From contig NZ_JACHKZ010000007.1 in NCBI RefSeq assembly GCF_014207855.1, positions 1 to 64,000 on the forward strand: 64,000 nucleotides of DNA, in the 5' to 3' direction. The stretch comes from Comamonas odontotermitis. Lineage in GTDB: Bacteria > Pseudomonadota > Gammaproteobacteria > Burkholderiales > Burkholderiaceae_C. How positions within the stretch are numbered: the first letter of the stretch is position 1; every line of letters begins with the position of its first letter. Under the pieces are notes generated by a model that saw only the letters and a program-made list of their open reading frames with translations, searched no databases and was not told where the DNA came from. The translations under genes were made by a program, and so were the position numbers. Positions 44,429-54,434 of the stretch are shown here, piece after piece.

Positions 44429-45901
44429 ATGGCAGAACAGCATTTTGAGATATTGATTCGCGGTGGCGAAGTGATTGATGGCAGCAAGCGCCCGCGCTTC
44501 AAGGCCGATGTGGGCATCCGCGCGGGCCAGATCGCGGCCATCGGCGATCTGCAGACTGCCTCGGCCGAACGGGTCATCAATGCGGCAGGCAAGATCGTCG
44601 CGCCCGGCTTCATCGATTCGCACACCCACGACGACCAGGCATTGCTGCTGCAGCCTCAAATGGAGTTCAAGGTGTCGCAAGGCGTGACGGCGGTGGTGAC
44701 TGGCAATTGCGGTATCAGCGTGGCGCCACTGTTGCCGCAATCACCCATGCCCGCGCCGCTCAATCTGCTGAGCGACGCGAAGACCCGGTTCTCCACCTTC
44801 AGGGAATACCTGGCAGCGCTCACCGCAGCGCCGCCTGCCGTCAACGTGATTCCCATGGTGGGCCACACCAACCTGCGCGTGCTGGCGATGAGCGATCTGG
44901 ACCGCGCAGCCAGCCAGGACGAGATTGCGCACATGCAGGCGCTGCTGCGCGAGGCGCTGTCGGCGGGCGCCGTGGGCCTGTCCACCGGCACCTACTACCC
45001 ACCGGCGGCCGCCGCCACCACCGAAGAGGTGAGCGAGGTAGCCAGGCCCCTGGCCGAGTTCGACGCGCTGTATGTGACCCATATGCGTGACGAAGGCGCG
45101 CACTGCCAGCAGTCCATCGACGAAACCCTGCAGATTGGCCGAGGTGCGCAGGCAGCCGTTGTCATCTCGCACCACAAGCTGGCAGGTCAGGCCAACTGGG
45201 GCAATTCAGCCAAGACCCTGCCGCAGATCGAATCGGCCATGCAGTGCCAGTGCGTATCGCTCGACTGCTATCCCTACCACGCCAGCTCTACCATGCTGCA
45301 CCTGCAGGAAGAGCGCCTACCCGGCAAGATTCTGATCGCCACCAGCGAGCCGCACCCGGAGCTGCAAGGCAAGGAGCTGGGCGAGATTGCCAGGGAGTGG
45401 GGAGTCTCCCGCGCCGAAGCATCGGCCCGCCTGCAACCAGCCAGCGCCATCTACTTCAGCATGGATGAGCGCGATGTGCAGCGCATCCTCCAGTTCGAGC
45501 CCACCATGATCGGCTCGGACGGCATTCCGTCAAACGAGCGCCCGCATCCGCGACTGTGGGGCACCTTCCCGCGTGTGCTGGGCCACTACAGTCGTGATGT
45601 CGGCTTGTTCCCGCTGGAGACGGCCGTCTGGAAGATGACGGGCCTGACCGCCCAGGTCTTTGGCATCGAGCGCCGTGGTGTGCTGGCCGAAGGCAACTTT
45701 GCCGACGTGACCGTGTTCGACCCACACACCGTGCGCGACACCGCCACCTTTGACGACCCGATGCAGGCCGCCGCAGGCATTGACTGCGTGATCGTGAACG
45801 GCGCTCTCGCCTACAAAGCGGGCACCTACCTGGGAACGCGCACGGGCGCGGTGCTCAAACGCACGGCACCTGCCAAGAAGAGCCCTGGGGTGCTTGTGTA
45901 G
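44429..45901 (+). CDS. N-acyl-D-amino-acid deacylase (D-aminoacylase)
   Basis: A 490-residue amidohydrolase-superfamily enzyme releasing D-amino acids from N-acyl-D-amino acids. N-terminal ILIRGGEVIDGSKRPRFKADV, the metal motif DSHTHDDQ and the GVTAVVTGNCGIS segment with a conserved Cys near the metal are family hallmarks. Also seen are VTHMRDEG, ISHHKLAG and the SDGIPSNERPHPRLWGTFPR loop. Cytosolic, separated from the Bug gene by a hairpin. Confidence 0.92.
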   Translation: MAEQHFEILIRGGEVIDGSKRPRFKADVGIRAGQIAAIGDLQTASAERVINAAGKIVAPGFIDSHTHDDQALLLQPQMEFKVSQGVTAVVTGNCGISVAPLLPQSPMPAPLNLLSDAKTRFSTFREYLAALTAAPPAVNVIPMVGHTNLRVLAMSDLDRAASQDEIAHMQALLREALSAGAVGLSTGTYYPPAAAATTEEVSEVARPLAEFDALYVTHMRDEGAHCQQSIDETLQIGRGAQAAVVISHHKLAGQANWGNSAKTLPQIESAMQCQCVSLDCYPYHASSTMLHLQEERLPGKILIATSEPHPELQGKELGEIAREWGVSRAEASARLQPASAIYFSMDERDVQRILQFEPTMIGSDGIPSNERPHPRLWGTFPRVLGHYSRDVGLFPLETAVWKMTGLTAQVFGIERRGVLAEGNFADVTVFDPHTVRDTATFDDPMQAAAGIDCVIVNGALAYKAGTYLGTRTGAVLKRTAPAKKSPGVLV

Positions 45902-46011
45902 GTATATTTCTGATGAGGCAGTCTGTTTGCGCAAATGTAGTGGCGTTGCATGCTAGTTAATTAATAGCAAATTTGTATGTAAAAAAATAGACGACACCTG
46001 CATGCATTGTT

Positions 46012-47484
46012 TCAGGGATGCATTTTGAATAGCCGCACACGATAGATACTGGATGCATTCAGGTTCTGGGTTTGTTTCTCTTTGCCTTCAAATACCAAGC
46101 TATTGGTGGCTACATCCCAGTGCATAGGCTGCAGGTTGTAGGGGTTGCGAAGTTCTTGTTGGGATTTTTCGAGCCACATGGGAATATTCGCGGGAGATTG
46201 TCGTTCCTTCAGCGCTTGGTATTGAAGCCGAACCAGTCGGCGGTAGCCCTCGATGTCAGAGACTCGGTGCATATAGCTGAGATAGATCGAGTAAGAACTA
46301 GAAATGCCAATAAGGCATCTGCCTACCGCATTGCGCATGTCTAACCAAGAGCGGCCACAAGGGCCACCTATTGAATCCAGCAGTTCTTGGTATCCGGTAT
46401 AGGTGGAGTCTTGGATATGTGCAGGAAGTTGGCTGATGCTCCTTACTTGGTCGAGGTTTCGAATGCTCGTGTTCAGGGTCTCACCATGTAAAAAGCCGAT
46501 ATTGATCAAATGGTTCGCCATGCGCTCCCACAGGTCTGGCGAGCCAATCTGTTTTTCAAAGAACAGCGCGTTGTAGTTGACGTCTTTGATGGATGCATAT
46601 ACGCCCGCCATGAATTGCTTTTCGCCTGCGAACGCTGAATTCAAGCTAGGGGCAGGGGATTGAAGCAGGGCGTTGATGGCTGAAGATACCGCACCTGAGG
46701 TGTTGGGTGTGGTATGGGCAATTGCATTGCTCAGCCAGTGCAGCTCCCGATACTGCAAGGCCAATGCAATCACGCTGGTGATCAGGCTATTGGAGCTTTC
46801 CGCCAGTTTTATGCGCAATACGGAGGCCTGCGCGACATGCGCGATTGCATCTGCCTGCTTTCCATCCTGCCATTCCAAGGCGGCCATGGCGAGCCACAAT
46901 TCGTGGCTGCTTTTCAGTAGTGAGTAGGGGGGCAGGTCGGAATAAAGATAGTGAGGCCATGGGTTGCTGAATTGCTTGGCATTTGCTGCAGCATCCAGTC
47001 GCCAAATCAGCGCCTGGTTAGCGCGAAAGGTTGATTCAATGGTTGCTTTGTGCTTCTGGTACCACGCAAAACAATCTGCTTCGCCTTGTGGGCAGCGCAG
47101 TTTGGTCGGCATGATATTGAACTCACCCTTTGCTCTTTCAATGGTCGGGGGCATGCCTTGTGTAGTGGCCGGATGCACTTGCACCCAGGCATGGCGCTCA
47201 ATCTCGCGCGCTAGGCGTTTGCGCCCGAGCTCCGCTGCGGTCGTTACAGCATTTTTGTCGGCGGCATCCCATGGCGCATCCAAGCCCGCGATGATGAGTA
47301 ATCCATTGTCTTGCCATTGCGCTTTAGTCGGTGGCGTGTATTGCATGGCCTGCTTGGCTTCTTCGCTCAGCGGATCATCGTTCCAGTTGGCAATCACCAT
47401 CCATGCGTATAGGCTGAAGGCCAGCAGCACGAGAAAAACCAGCAAATAGCCTAATGCTTTGAGGCAGTAGCGCAGAATTTTCAT
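46012..47484 (-). CDS. Unrecognised membrane-anchored protein
   Basis: A 490-residue protein with one N-terminal membrane segment (about residues 11-33, LGYLLVFLVLLAFSLYAWMVIA) and a large, probably periplasmic domain rich in W, Q and A. That domain has four or more cysteines (LRCPQGEADCFAW, GPCGRSW, GRCLIG). Helical repeat-like stretches occur (LWLAMAALEWQDGKQADAIAHVAQASVLRIKLAESS). I recognise no family. Base composition is visibly more AT-rich than in the neighbours, and TTG/CAA-type codons are common, suggesting accessory origin. It lies downstream of groL, beyond the groL terminator. Confidence 0.75.
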   Translation of the reverse strand: MKILRYCLKALGYLLVFLVLLAFSLYAWMVIANWNDDPLSEEAKQAMQYTPPTKAQWQDNGLLIIAGLDAPWDAADKNAVTTAAELGRKRLAREIERHAWVQVHPATTQGMPPTIERAKGEFNIMPTKLRCPQGEADCFAWYQKHKATIESTFRANQALIWRLDAAANAKQFSNPWPHYLYSDLPPYSLLKSSHELWLAMAALEWQDGKQADAIAHVAQASVLRIKLAESSNSLITSVIALALQYRELHWLSNAIAHTTPNTSGAVSSAINALLQSPAPSLNSAFAGEKQFMAGVYASIKDVNYNALFFEKQIGSPDLWERMANHLINIGFLHGETLNTSIRNLDQVRSISQLPAHIQDSTYTGYQELLDSIGGPCGRSWLDMRNAVGRCLIGISSSYSIYLSYMHRVSDIEGYRRLVRLQYQALKERQSPANIPMWLEKSQQELRNPYNLQPMHWDVATNSLVFEGKEKQTQNLNASSIYRVRLFKMHP

Positions 47485-47633
47485 GGGTTAGGGGCTTGGG
47501 CCATAAATAGGGGTTTTTGCCCAATCTACCATGCAGAATTAAAACGCATCTTTATCGCTAAATCTGCAAAGATCGCTCGTCTGTTGGGTGCCACACAATC
47601 GCGATTGACAGCAACGTCGCTCAGCAAGCAGGT

Positions 47634-47670
47634 ATGAAAAAACCCGGCCGCCAAAAGGTGCCGGGTTTTC
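47634..47670 (-). terminator. groESL operon terminator
   Basis: On the minus strand a 10-bp stem AAAACCCGGC/GCCGGGTTTT with an 11-nt loop is followed by further T, about 60 bp after the groL stop. Confidence 0.85.
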
Positions 47671-47730
47671 TTTATCGAGCTCTGGCGCAGAACGCCACGG
47701 CCCGATGGTGCGCTATGACAGCGGCGGCAA

Positions 47731-49383
<1,653 letters not shown>

Positions 49384-49464
49384 CTACAAAGATTGGGTTC
49401 AAATATGCTTCCAGGGCTTGTATGTCAAGCGCTGGTAGCTATGAAAATTGAATGAACGAAAAGA

Positions 49465-49755
49465 TTACTTTTCGACGACTGCGAACAGGTCTTCTTCTTT
49501 CATGACCAGCAGCTCGTTGCCGTCGACCTTCACGGTCTGGCCGGAGTACTTGCCGAACAGCACGCGGTCACCGACCTTAACGCCCATGGCGATGGCTTCG
49601 CCCTTGTCGTTCTTCTTGCCTGGGCCGACAGCCAGCACTTCGCCCTGGTCAGGCTTCTCGGCTGCGTTGTCAGGAATGTAGATGCCCGAAGCCGTCTTGG
49701 TTTCGTTTTCCAGGCGCTTAACGATCACGCGATCGTGCAGAGGACGCAGGTTCAT
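49465..49755 (-). CDS. groES: Co-chaperonin GroES (10 kDa)
   Basis: A 96-residue co-chaperonin starting [20 protein letters not shown]. The mobile loop ([15 protein letters not shown]) and the [10 protein letters not shown] motif are intact. It caps the GroEL cavity in an ATP-dependent way. First gene of the groES-groL operon, with an 89-bp gap before groL. Confidence 0.98.
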   Translation of the reverse strand: MNLRPLHDRVIVKRLENETKTASGIYIPDNAAEKPDQGEVLAVGPGKKNDKGEAIAMGVKVGDRVLFGKYSGQTVKVDGNELLVMKEEDLFAVVEK

Positions 49756-49973
49756 AACAACTCCTTCAATATCAAATACCGGGTTTTGATGGAAAAAGGC
49801 CCAGCGCAAAGGGCCAAGCCTTGAGTGCAAAACGGTCAGGAATGTGGAGTTAGAGCCAATAACACAGCCCGGCAAATCGTAGATTTACGGTTGAGACGAA
49901 GCGCAAGGCAGCAGGCAGTACAGACGTACGACAAGGCTGAGCAACGACGTATCAAAGGTTGTGTTGGCGGCGC

Positions 49974-50000
49974 TTAGCACTCCACCCCTTCGAGTGCTAA
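49974..50000 (-). promoter_or_regulatory. CIRCE operator (HrcA binding site)
   Basis: A perfect TTAGCACTC-N9-GAGTGCTAA inverted repeat, the canonical CIRCE element bound by HrcA, which represses groESL in non-stressed cells. Confidence 0.97.
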
Positions 50001-50028
50001 TAATAAGGGTGTTTGATGACAGTTCAAG
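50000..50028 (-). promoter_or_regulatory. groESL promoter, sigma70-like overlapping sigma32-like
   Basis: On the minus strand TTGAAC (50022-50027) and TATTAT (50000-50005), 16 bp apart, form a sigma70-type promoter that abuts CIRCE. The same stretch reads CTTGAA-N13-CCCTTATTA, close to the heat-shock sigma32 consensus. This dual arrangement is known for groESL in other betaproteobacteria. Confidence 0.65.
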
Positions 50029-50172
50029 AGCGGGGGGTTAAAAAATCGGTGCTGGCCGCTCGTAGTCTGGCAGGGTTTCAGGCGGAAATGGGTATAAGCG
50101 TTTGCAGTACAAGCGCAAGAAGCTATTAAAATAGGAGCAAATTGGGGCCTTCGTATCTTTTGAAGGAAGCCA

Positions 50173-50856
50173 TCAGTCTGCGAGATCAATCCTCAAGGTG
50201 GCAGCAATCATCTGCACCAGCAGGGTTTCAGCCGCCAGGTAATCGGCGGTTTCGAGCTGGTTTTGACCCAACAGCAGGGCAAACTGCGTGCGCTGGTCCA
50301 CATAGCCCTGGGTCAGCGCCCAGATGGTGAACATCAGATGGGTAAAGTCGACCCGCGCTATCAGGCCTTGCGCGGCCCAGTATTCAAACACCGCGACATT
50401 GGCCGCCAGCAGCGGGGCAATGCGCTCGCGTACGGCGCCACCCGCAAAAGGGGCGCCTGCAATCATTTCCTTGGTGAACAGCTGGCTGGCAAAGGGACGA
50501 TTGCGTGAAAACGCAAACTTGGCGCGGATGTATTCGCGGATCTGCTGGCGCGGATCCCCGTCTTTGGACAGGTTTGTCATATGGACAAGCCAATCGTCCA
50601 GCAGCGATTCGAGCACGGCCTGGTACAGCGCCTCTTTGCAGGGGTAGTAGTACAGCAGGTTGTGGCGGCTGAAACCAGAGGCCGCACCAATGGCCTCAAG
50701 CGAGGCGCCCTCGAAGCCATCGCGGGCAAACACTTCTTCGGCGCAGGCGAGGATGTGGTTCTGCTTGCGCAGGCGTGCCGCAGACGGGCCACGCAGCAGG
50801 CTGTAGCCAGAAGGAGAATCCGCAGAAGCGGCTGAGGACGGTGACGCGCTGGACAT
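50173..50856 (-). CDS. rutR: TetR-family regulator, RutR-like
   Basis: A 227-residue repressor. The N-terminal TetR helix-turn-helix (ACAEEVFARDGFEGASLEAIGAASGFSRHNLLYYYPCKEALY) is preceded by a variable tail. The C-terminal domain (FSRNRPFASQLFTKEMIAGAP, FTIWALTQGYVDQRTQ) matches the YcdC/RutR C-terminal family. In E. coli RutR senses uracil and thymine. Here it is divergent from preT-preA, which fits control of pyrimidine degradation. Confidence 0.85.
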   Translation of the reverse strand: MSSASPSSAASADSPSGYSLLRGPSAARLRKQNHILACAEEVFARDGFEGASLEAIGAASGFSRHNLLYYYPCKEALYQAVLESLLDDWLVHMTNLSKDGDPRQQIREYIRAKFAFSRNRPFASQLFTKEMIAGAPFAGGAVRERIAPLLAANVAVFEYWAAQGLIARVDFTHLMFTIWALTQGYVDQRTQFALLLGQNQLETADYLAAETLLVQMIAATLRIDLAD

Positions 50857-51311
50857 GGCAACTCACAAGCTCGGATGGCGCCGCAAATGAGGGCGGGAAC
50901 CTACCTGCATATTGTGCGGCCAGATGCCGCGTTCATTGCGCACTTTGATGCATAACAAATTGAACCCAGGCTTTCAGGTGTACGAAGTGTCCACCATTCG
51001 CGCCCTCACCGCTGGATATGGATGTAATTGGTAACGAGTTGCTCTGAACGCTAGTGTTTTTACCAATGCGTAAAATTTTGGCAGGGCTTTTAATGGATTC
51101 AACAGCGCTGCGGCAACAGCAGTGCAGAAAGATAAAACACCCACGATGAGGGCCTGATGAACCCTCCCCGGTTGGTGCAGCTTTGGAGGCGGATGGATTG
51201 CATGGCATTCCGGTCCGCCTGGTGAGTTGTGGATGCGATGGCGCTGGGAAGGCGGCAGAGTCACGACGCCGCTCGAACTGGTGCTGATAACCCGGTCGAG
51301 GAGGATGAGTC
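50857..51311. promoter_or_regulatory. Divergent rutR/preT control region with inverted repeat
   Basis: No gene is supported in these 455 bp. A perfect 8-bp inverted repeat ATTGGTAA (51027-51034)/TTACCAAT (51060-51067) with a 25-bp spacer is the best operator candidate for the RutR-like repressor. The E. coli RutR palindrome TTGACCA-TGGTCAA is not present. A strong AGGAGG site precedes preT. Confidence 0.4.
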
Positions 51312-52673
51312 ATGGACGGATCCAAGGGATGCGGCGTGCGCGCAGGACGGCTTGGCGCGGATCAATACGCCGACAATTTTTCTGATGCGCACCCGCCGCT
51401 CACGTGGGCGCAGGCATCCATCGAAGCCGAGCGCTGCTACTACTGCTACGACGCGCCCTGCGCCACGGCCTGTCCCACCAGCATCGATGTGCCTAGCTTC
51501 ATTGCCCGTATCGCGCAGGACAACATCCGGGGCGCCGCCAAAACCATTCTCGAATCGAATCCGCTGGGCGGCATGTGTGCCCGGGTGTGTCCCACTGAGG
51601 TGTTGTGTGAGCAGGCCTGCGTGCGCAACACCAACGAGGACAAGCCGGTCGAAATCGGTGCACTGCAGCGCTACGCAACCGACCGGTTCATGGCTGCAGG
51701 AGGCGCGCCGCTGTTCAAGCGGGCCGACTCTACGGGCAAGAAAGTGGCCGTGGTGGGCGCTGGCCCTGCCGGGCTTGCGTGCGCACACCTGCTGGCCCTG
51801 CAAGGCCACGATGTGAGCCTGCTGGACGCCAAGCCCAAGCTCGGCGGCTTGAATGAATACGGACTTGCCAGCTACAAGACCACCGATGATTTTGCGCAGA
51901 AGGAAATTGACTGGCTGCTGTCGGTGGGAGGCATTGCCCCGCGCAATAACCAGCGGCTGGGCCGCGACTTTACCCTCGACAGTCTGCTGGCCAGCCACGA
52001 CGCCGTCTTCTTGGGCCTGGGCCTTGCCGGCGTCAATGATCTGGGCATTGCCGAGCCAGCGGCCCAGGGCTTGCGCAATGCGGTCGATTTCATTGCCGAT
52101 ATCCGCCAGGCGAGCGACAAATCCACGGTATCGGTGGGTCGGCGTGTGGTGGTGATTGGTGGCGGCATGACGGCGGTGGACGCAGCCGTGCAGGCGCGCC
52201 TGCTAGGGGCAGAAGAGGTCACCATCGTCTACCGGCGCGGACAGGACGCCATGTCCGCGTCGACCGTGGAGCAGCAATGGGCGCAGACCCACGGGGTGAC
52301 GATCCGCCTATGGGCAACGCCGCAGGAAGTGCTGGTGGAAAACGGTGCAGTCACCGGCATTCGCCTCGCAAGCACGCAGCAGGTAAACGGCAAGCTGCAA
52401 AACACAGGCGAGACCATGGTGCTGGCTGCCGACATGGTGCTCAAGGCCATCGGGCAGAGCTACATCGCAGAGCCTGCGGGTTCGCGCGTCGCCCTCAAAG
52501 GGGGGCGGATCGAGACGGACGATGATGGCCAGACCAGCGTGGAGCGGGTGTGGGCCGGTGGTGACTGCCGTTGGGGCGGCCGCGATCTGACGGTGGAGGC
52601 TGTGGAGCATGGCAAACGCGCCGCTGCTGCCATGCACCGCATGCTGATGCGCGAAGTCGGCATCAGCGCATGA
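51312..52673 (+). CDS. preT: NAD(P)-dependent dihydropyrimidine dehydrogenase, subunit PreT
   Basis: A 453-residue flavin and iron-sulfur subunit that passes electrons from NAD(P)H to PreA. The N-terminal cysteine clusters CYYCYDAPCATACPTSIDV and GGMCARVCPTEVLCEQACV bind two [4Fe-4S] centres. An FAD fold (VVGAGPAGLACAHLLALQG) and a pyridine nucleotide fold (VVIGGGMTAVDAAVQA) follow. Its stop is 43 bp before preA. Together they reduce uracil or thymine to the dihydro form. Confidence 0.93.
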   Translation: MDGSKGCGVRAGRLGADQYADNFSDAHPPLTWAQASIEAERCYYCYDAPCATACPTSIDVPSFIARIAQDNIRGAAKTILESNPLGGMCARVCPTEVLCEQACVRNTNEDKPVEIGALQRYATDRFMAAGGAPLFKRADSTGKKVAVVGAGPAGLACAHLLALQGHDVSLLDAKPKLGGLNEYGLASYKTTDDFAQKEIDWLLSVGGIAPRNNQRLGRDFTLDSLLASHDAVFLGLGLAGVNDLGIAEPAAQGLRNAVDFIADIRQASDKSTVSVGRRVVVIGGGMTAVDAAVQARLLGAEEVTIVYRRGQDAMSASTVEQQWAQTHGVTIRLWATPQEVLVENGAVTGIRLASTQQVNGKLQNTGETMVLAADMVLKAIGQSYIAEPAGSRVALKGGRIETDDDGQTSVERVWAGGDCRWGGRDLTVEAVEHGKRAAAAMHRMLMREVGISA

Positions 52674-52716
52674 CAGCACGCAACACGCCCCGTTCCCACT
52701 GAATCAAGGAGTCGTC

Positions 52717-54039
52717 ATGGCCGATATTCGCAGCAATTTCCTGGGCATCCGCAGTCCCAATCCGTTCTGGCTCGCCTCTGCGCCCCCCACCGACAAGGAA
52801 ATCAACGTCACCCGTGCCTTCGAAGCCGGTTGGGGTGGTGTGGTATGGAAGACCCTGGGGGAAGACCCGCATGTGGTCAATGTCAACGGGCCTCGCTACT
52901 CCACACTGATGTCGCAGGACCGGCGCGTGGTGGGCCTCAATAACATCGAGTTGATCACCGACCGGCCTTTGAAGATCAACCTGGAAGAGATGACCCGGGT
53001 GAAGCGGGCCTGGCCGGATCGCGCGCTGATTGCATCTTTGATGGTGCCTTGCGTGGAAGAGAGCTGGAAGCGCATCCTGCCAATGGTTGAAGATACCGGC
53101 GCCGACGGCATTGAGCTGAATTTTGGCTGCCCGCACGGCATGAGTGAGCGCGGCATGGGCGCCGCCGTTGGCCAGGTGCCCGAGTACATCCAGATGGTGA
53201 CCGAATGGTGCAAGCACTACAGCCGCCTGCCAGTGATCGTAAAGCTCACGCCCAACATCACGGATGTGCGCTTTCCGGCGCGGGCAGCGAAGGCGGGGGG
53301 CGCTGATGCGGTGTCGCTGATCAACACCATCAACTCGGTGATGGGCGTGAACCTGGATACCCTGGTGATGCACCCCAGCACCGATGGGCAGGGTTCGCAC
53401 GGTGGCTATTGCGGACCGGCCGTCAAACCGATTGCACAGAACATGGTGGCCGAGATCGCCCGTGACCCGCAGACTGCAGGCCTGCCCATTTCGGGCATTG
53501 GCGGTATCACCACATGGAAGGACGCGGCGGAGTACATTGCGCTGGGCTGCGGCACGGTGCAGGTCTGCACCGCGGCGATGGTGTATGGCTTCAAGATTGT
53601 GCAGGACATGTGCGATGGCCTGTCCAATTACATGGATTCGCACGGCTTCAAGTCGATTGACGACTTCCGCGGCCGTGCCGTGCCCACGGTCAAGGACTGG
53701 AAGGATCTGAACCTCAACCACATCGACAAGGCGGTGATCAACCAGGACAGCTGCATCCAATGCGGCCGTTGTCATGTGGTGTGCGAAGACACCTCACACC
53801 AGGCCATCTTCTATACCAAGGGCGAAGCGGGCGAGCGCCGCTTTGAAGTGAACGAGGCCGAATGCGTAGGCTGCAACCTGTGCGTATCGATCTGCCCGGT
53901 GCCCGACACGATTGCCATGCGCAGCCTCCAGCCCGGCGAGGTGGACGTGCGTACTGGCAAAACCGTGACGGGCGAGTATGCCAACTGGACGACACACCCC
54001 AACAACCCGGCGCGGGTAGCGGCGCAGGTTGGGCCCTGA
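52717..54039 (+). CDS. preA: NAD-dependent dihydropyrimidine dehydrogenase, subunit PreA
   Basis: A 440-residue catalytic subunit. An FMN-binding dihydroorotate-dehydrogenase-like barrel (residues 1-330, with PNPFWLASAPPTDKE, ELNFGCPHGMSERGMG, GIGGITTWKDAAEYI) is followed by a ferredoxin-like domain. That domain has two [4Fe-4S] motifs, CIQCGRCHVVC and CVGCNLCVSICP. Where the mammalian enzyme has its active-site cysteine (ACGQ) this protein reads AAVGQ. Bacterial PreA also seems to lack that cysteine, from memory. A terminator follows. Confidence 0.94.
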   Translation: MADIRSNFLGIRSPNPFWLASAPPTDKEINVTRAFEAGWGGVVWKTLGEDPHVVNVNGPRYSTLMSQDRRVVGLNNIELITDRPLKINLEEMTRVKRAWPDRALIASLMVPCVEESWKRILPMVEDTGADGIELNFGCPHGMSERGMGAAVGQVPEYIQMVTEWCKHYSRLPVIVKLTPNITDVRFPARAAKAGGADAVSLINTINSVMGVNLDTLVMHPSTDGQGSHGGYCGPAVKPIAQNMVAEIARDPQTAGLPISGIGGITTWKDAAEYIALGCGTVQVCTAAMVYGFKIVQDMCDGLSNYMDSHGFKSIDDFRGRAVPTVKDWKDLNLNHIDKAVINQDSCIQCGRCHVVCEDTSHQAIFYTKGEAGERRFEVNEAECVGCNLCVSICPVPDTIAMRSLQPGEVDVRTGKTVTGEYANWTTHPNNPARVAAQVGP

Positions 54040-54045
54040 ATGGAT

Positions 54046-54077
54046 AGCGCGCTATCACCTTTGGTGGCGCGCTTTTT
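54046..54077 (+). terminator. preTA terminator
   Basis: AGCGCGC/GCGCGCT stem with an inner CACC/GGTG pairing followed by TTTT, 6 bp after the preA stop. Confidence 0.75.
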
Positions 54078-54130
54078 GCTTTGTCATAAGTGTCTACAGG
54101 ATTGACCGCAAGATTTTGGATTTGGATGAT

Positions 54131-54399
54131 GAGAACGTATTTACGATCTCTACGCAGCCGCGTTGGAGTGCAATCGGGATGAGTTCGAAGCGATGGGCCG
54201 CAGCTTGCACCGTGGTGCAAGCAAGGGCGAGCGCACAGAAATCGCCCGATTTCACTCCAACCCGGAGGGACAGTGGCCCTGCGGGCGGTCTGCGTCGTTG
54301 CAGCGCTTGCCAATAGCTGGCTATTGGCTGCGCGCTGCGCCTAGCAGCCCATCCCGCAAAGCCACTGTCGCGGCGCGAGGAGATCGTAAACACGTTCTC
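54131..54399. repeat. 269-bp structured non-coding element with 20-bp terminal inverted repeats (MITE-like)
   Basis: The left end GAGAACGTATTTACGATCTC and the reverse complement of the right end (54380-54399) agree at 19 of 20 bases. Inside are two independent long hairpins. Arm 1 pairs 54162-54178 with 54245-54261 (16/17) and carries an apical perfect hairpin GCTTGCAC-CGTG-GTGCAAGC. Arm 2 pairs GGACAGTGGC... (54268-54285) with 54353-54370 and carries GCCAATAG-CTGG-CTATTGGC. No ORF and no target duplication were seen. It lies between the preTA terminator and the NCS1 permease gene. Confidence 0.65.
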
Positions 54400-54434
54400 A
54401 AACCTATTGAAAACACCTCTCAAGGAGTGAAGCA

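Larger units (their letters stand above)
49756..50172 (-). other. groES leader and upstream gap
   Basis: This 417-bp gene-free stretch holds the groESL promoter and CIRCE operator (49974-50027). It also holds a 218-bp untranslated leader between CIRCE and groES containing several short repeats (AGTACAGACGTAC at about 49917). The leader is long for a groES mRNA. To the right lies the end of the rutR-like gene. Confidence 0.45.
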
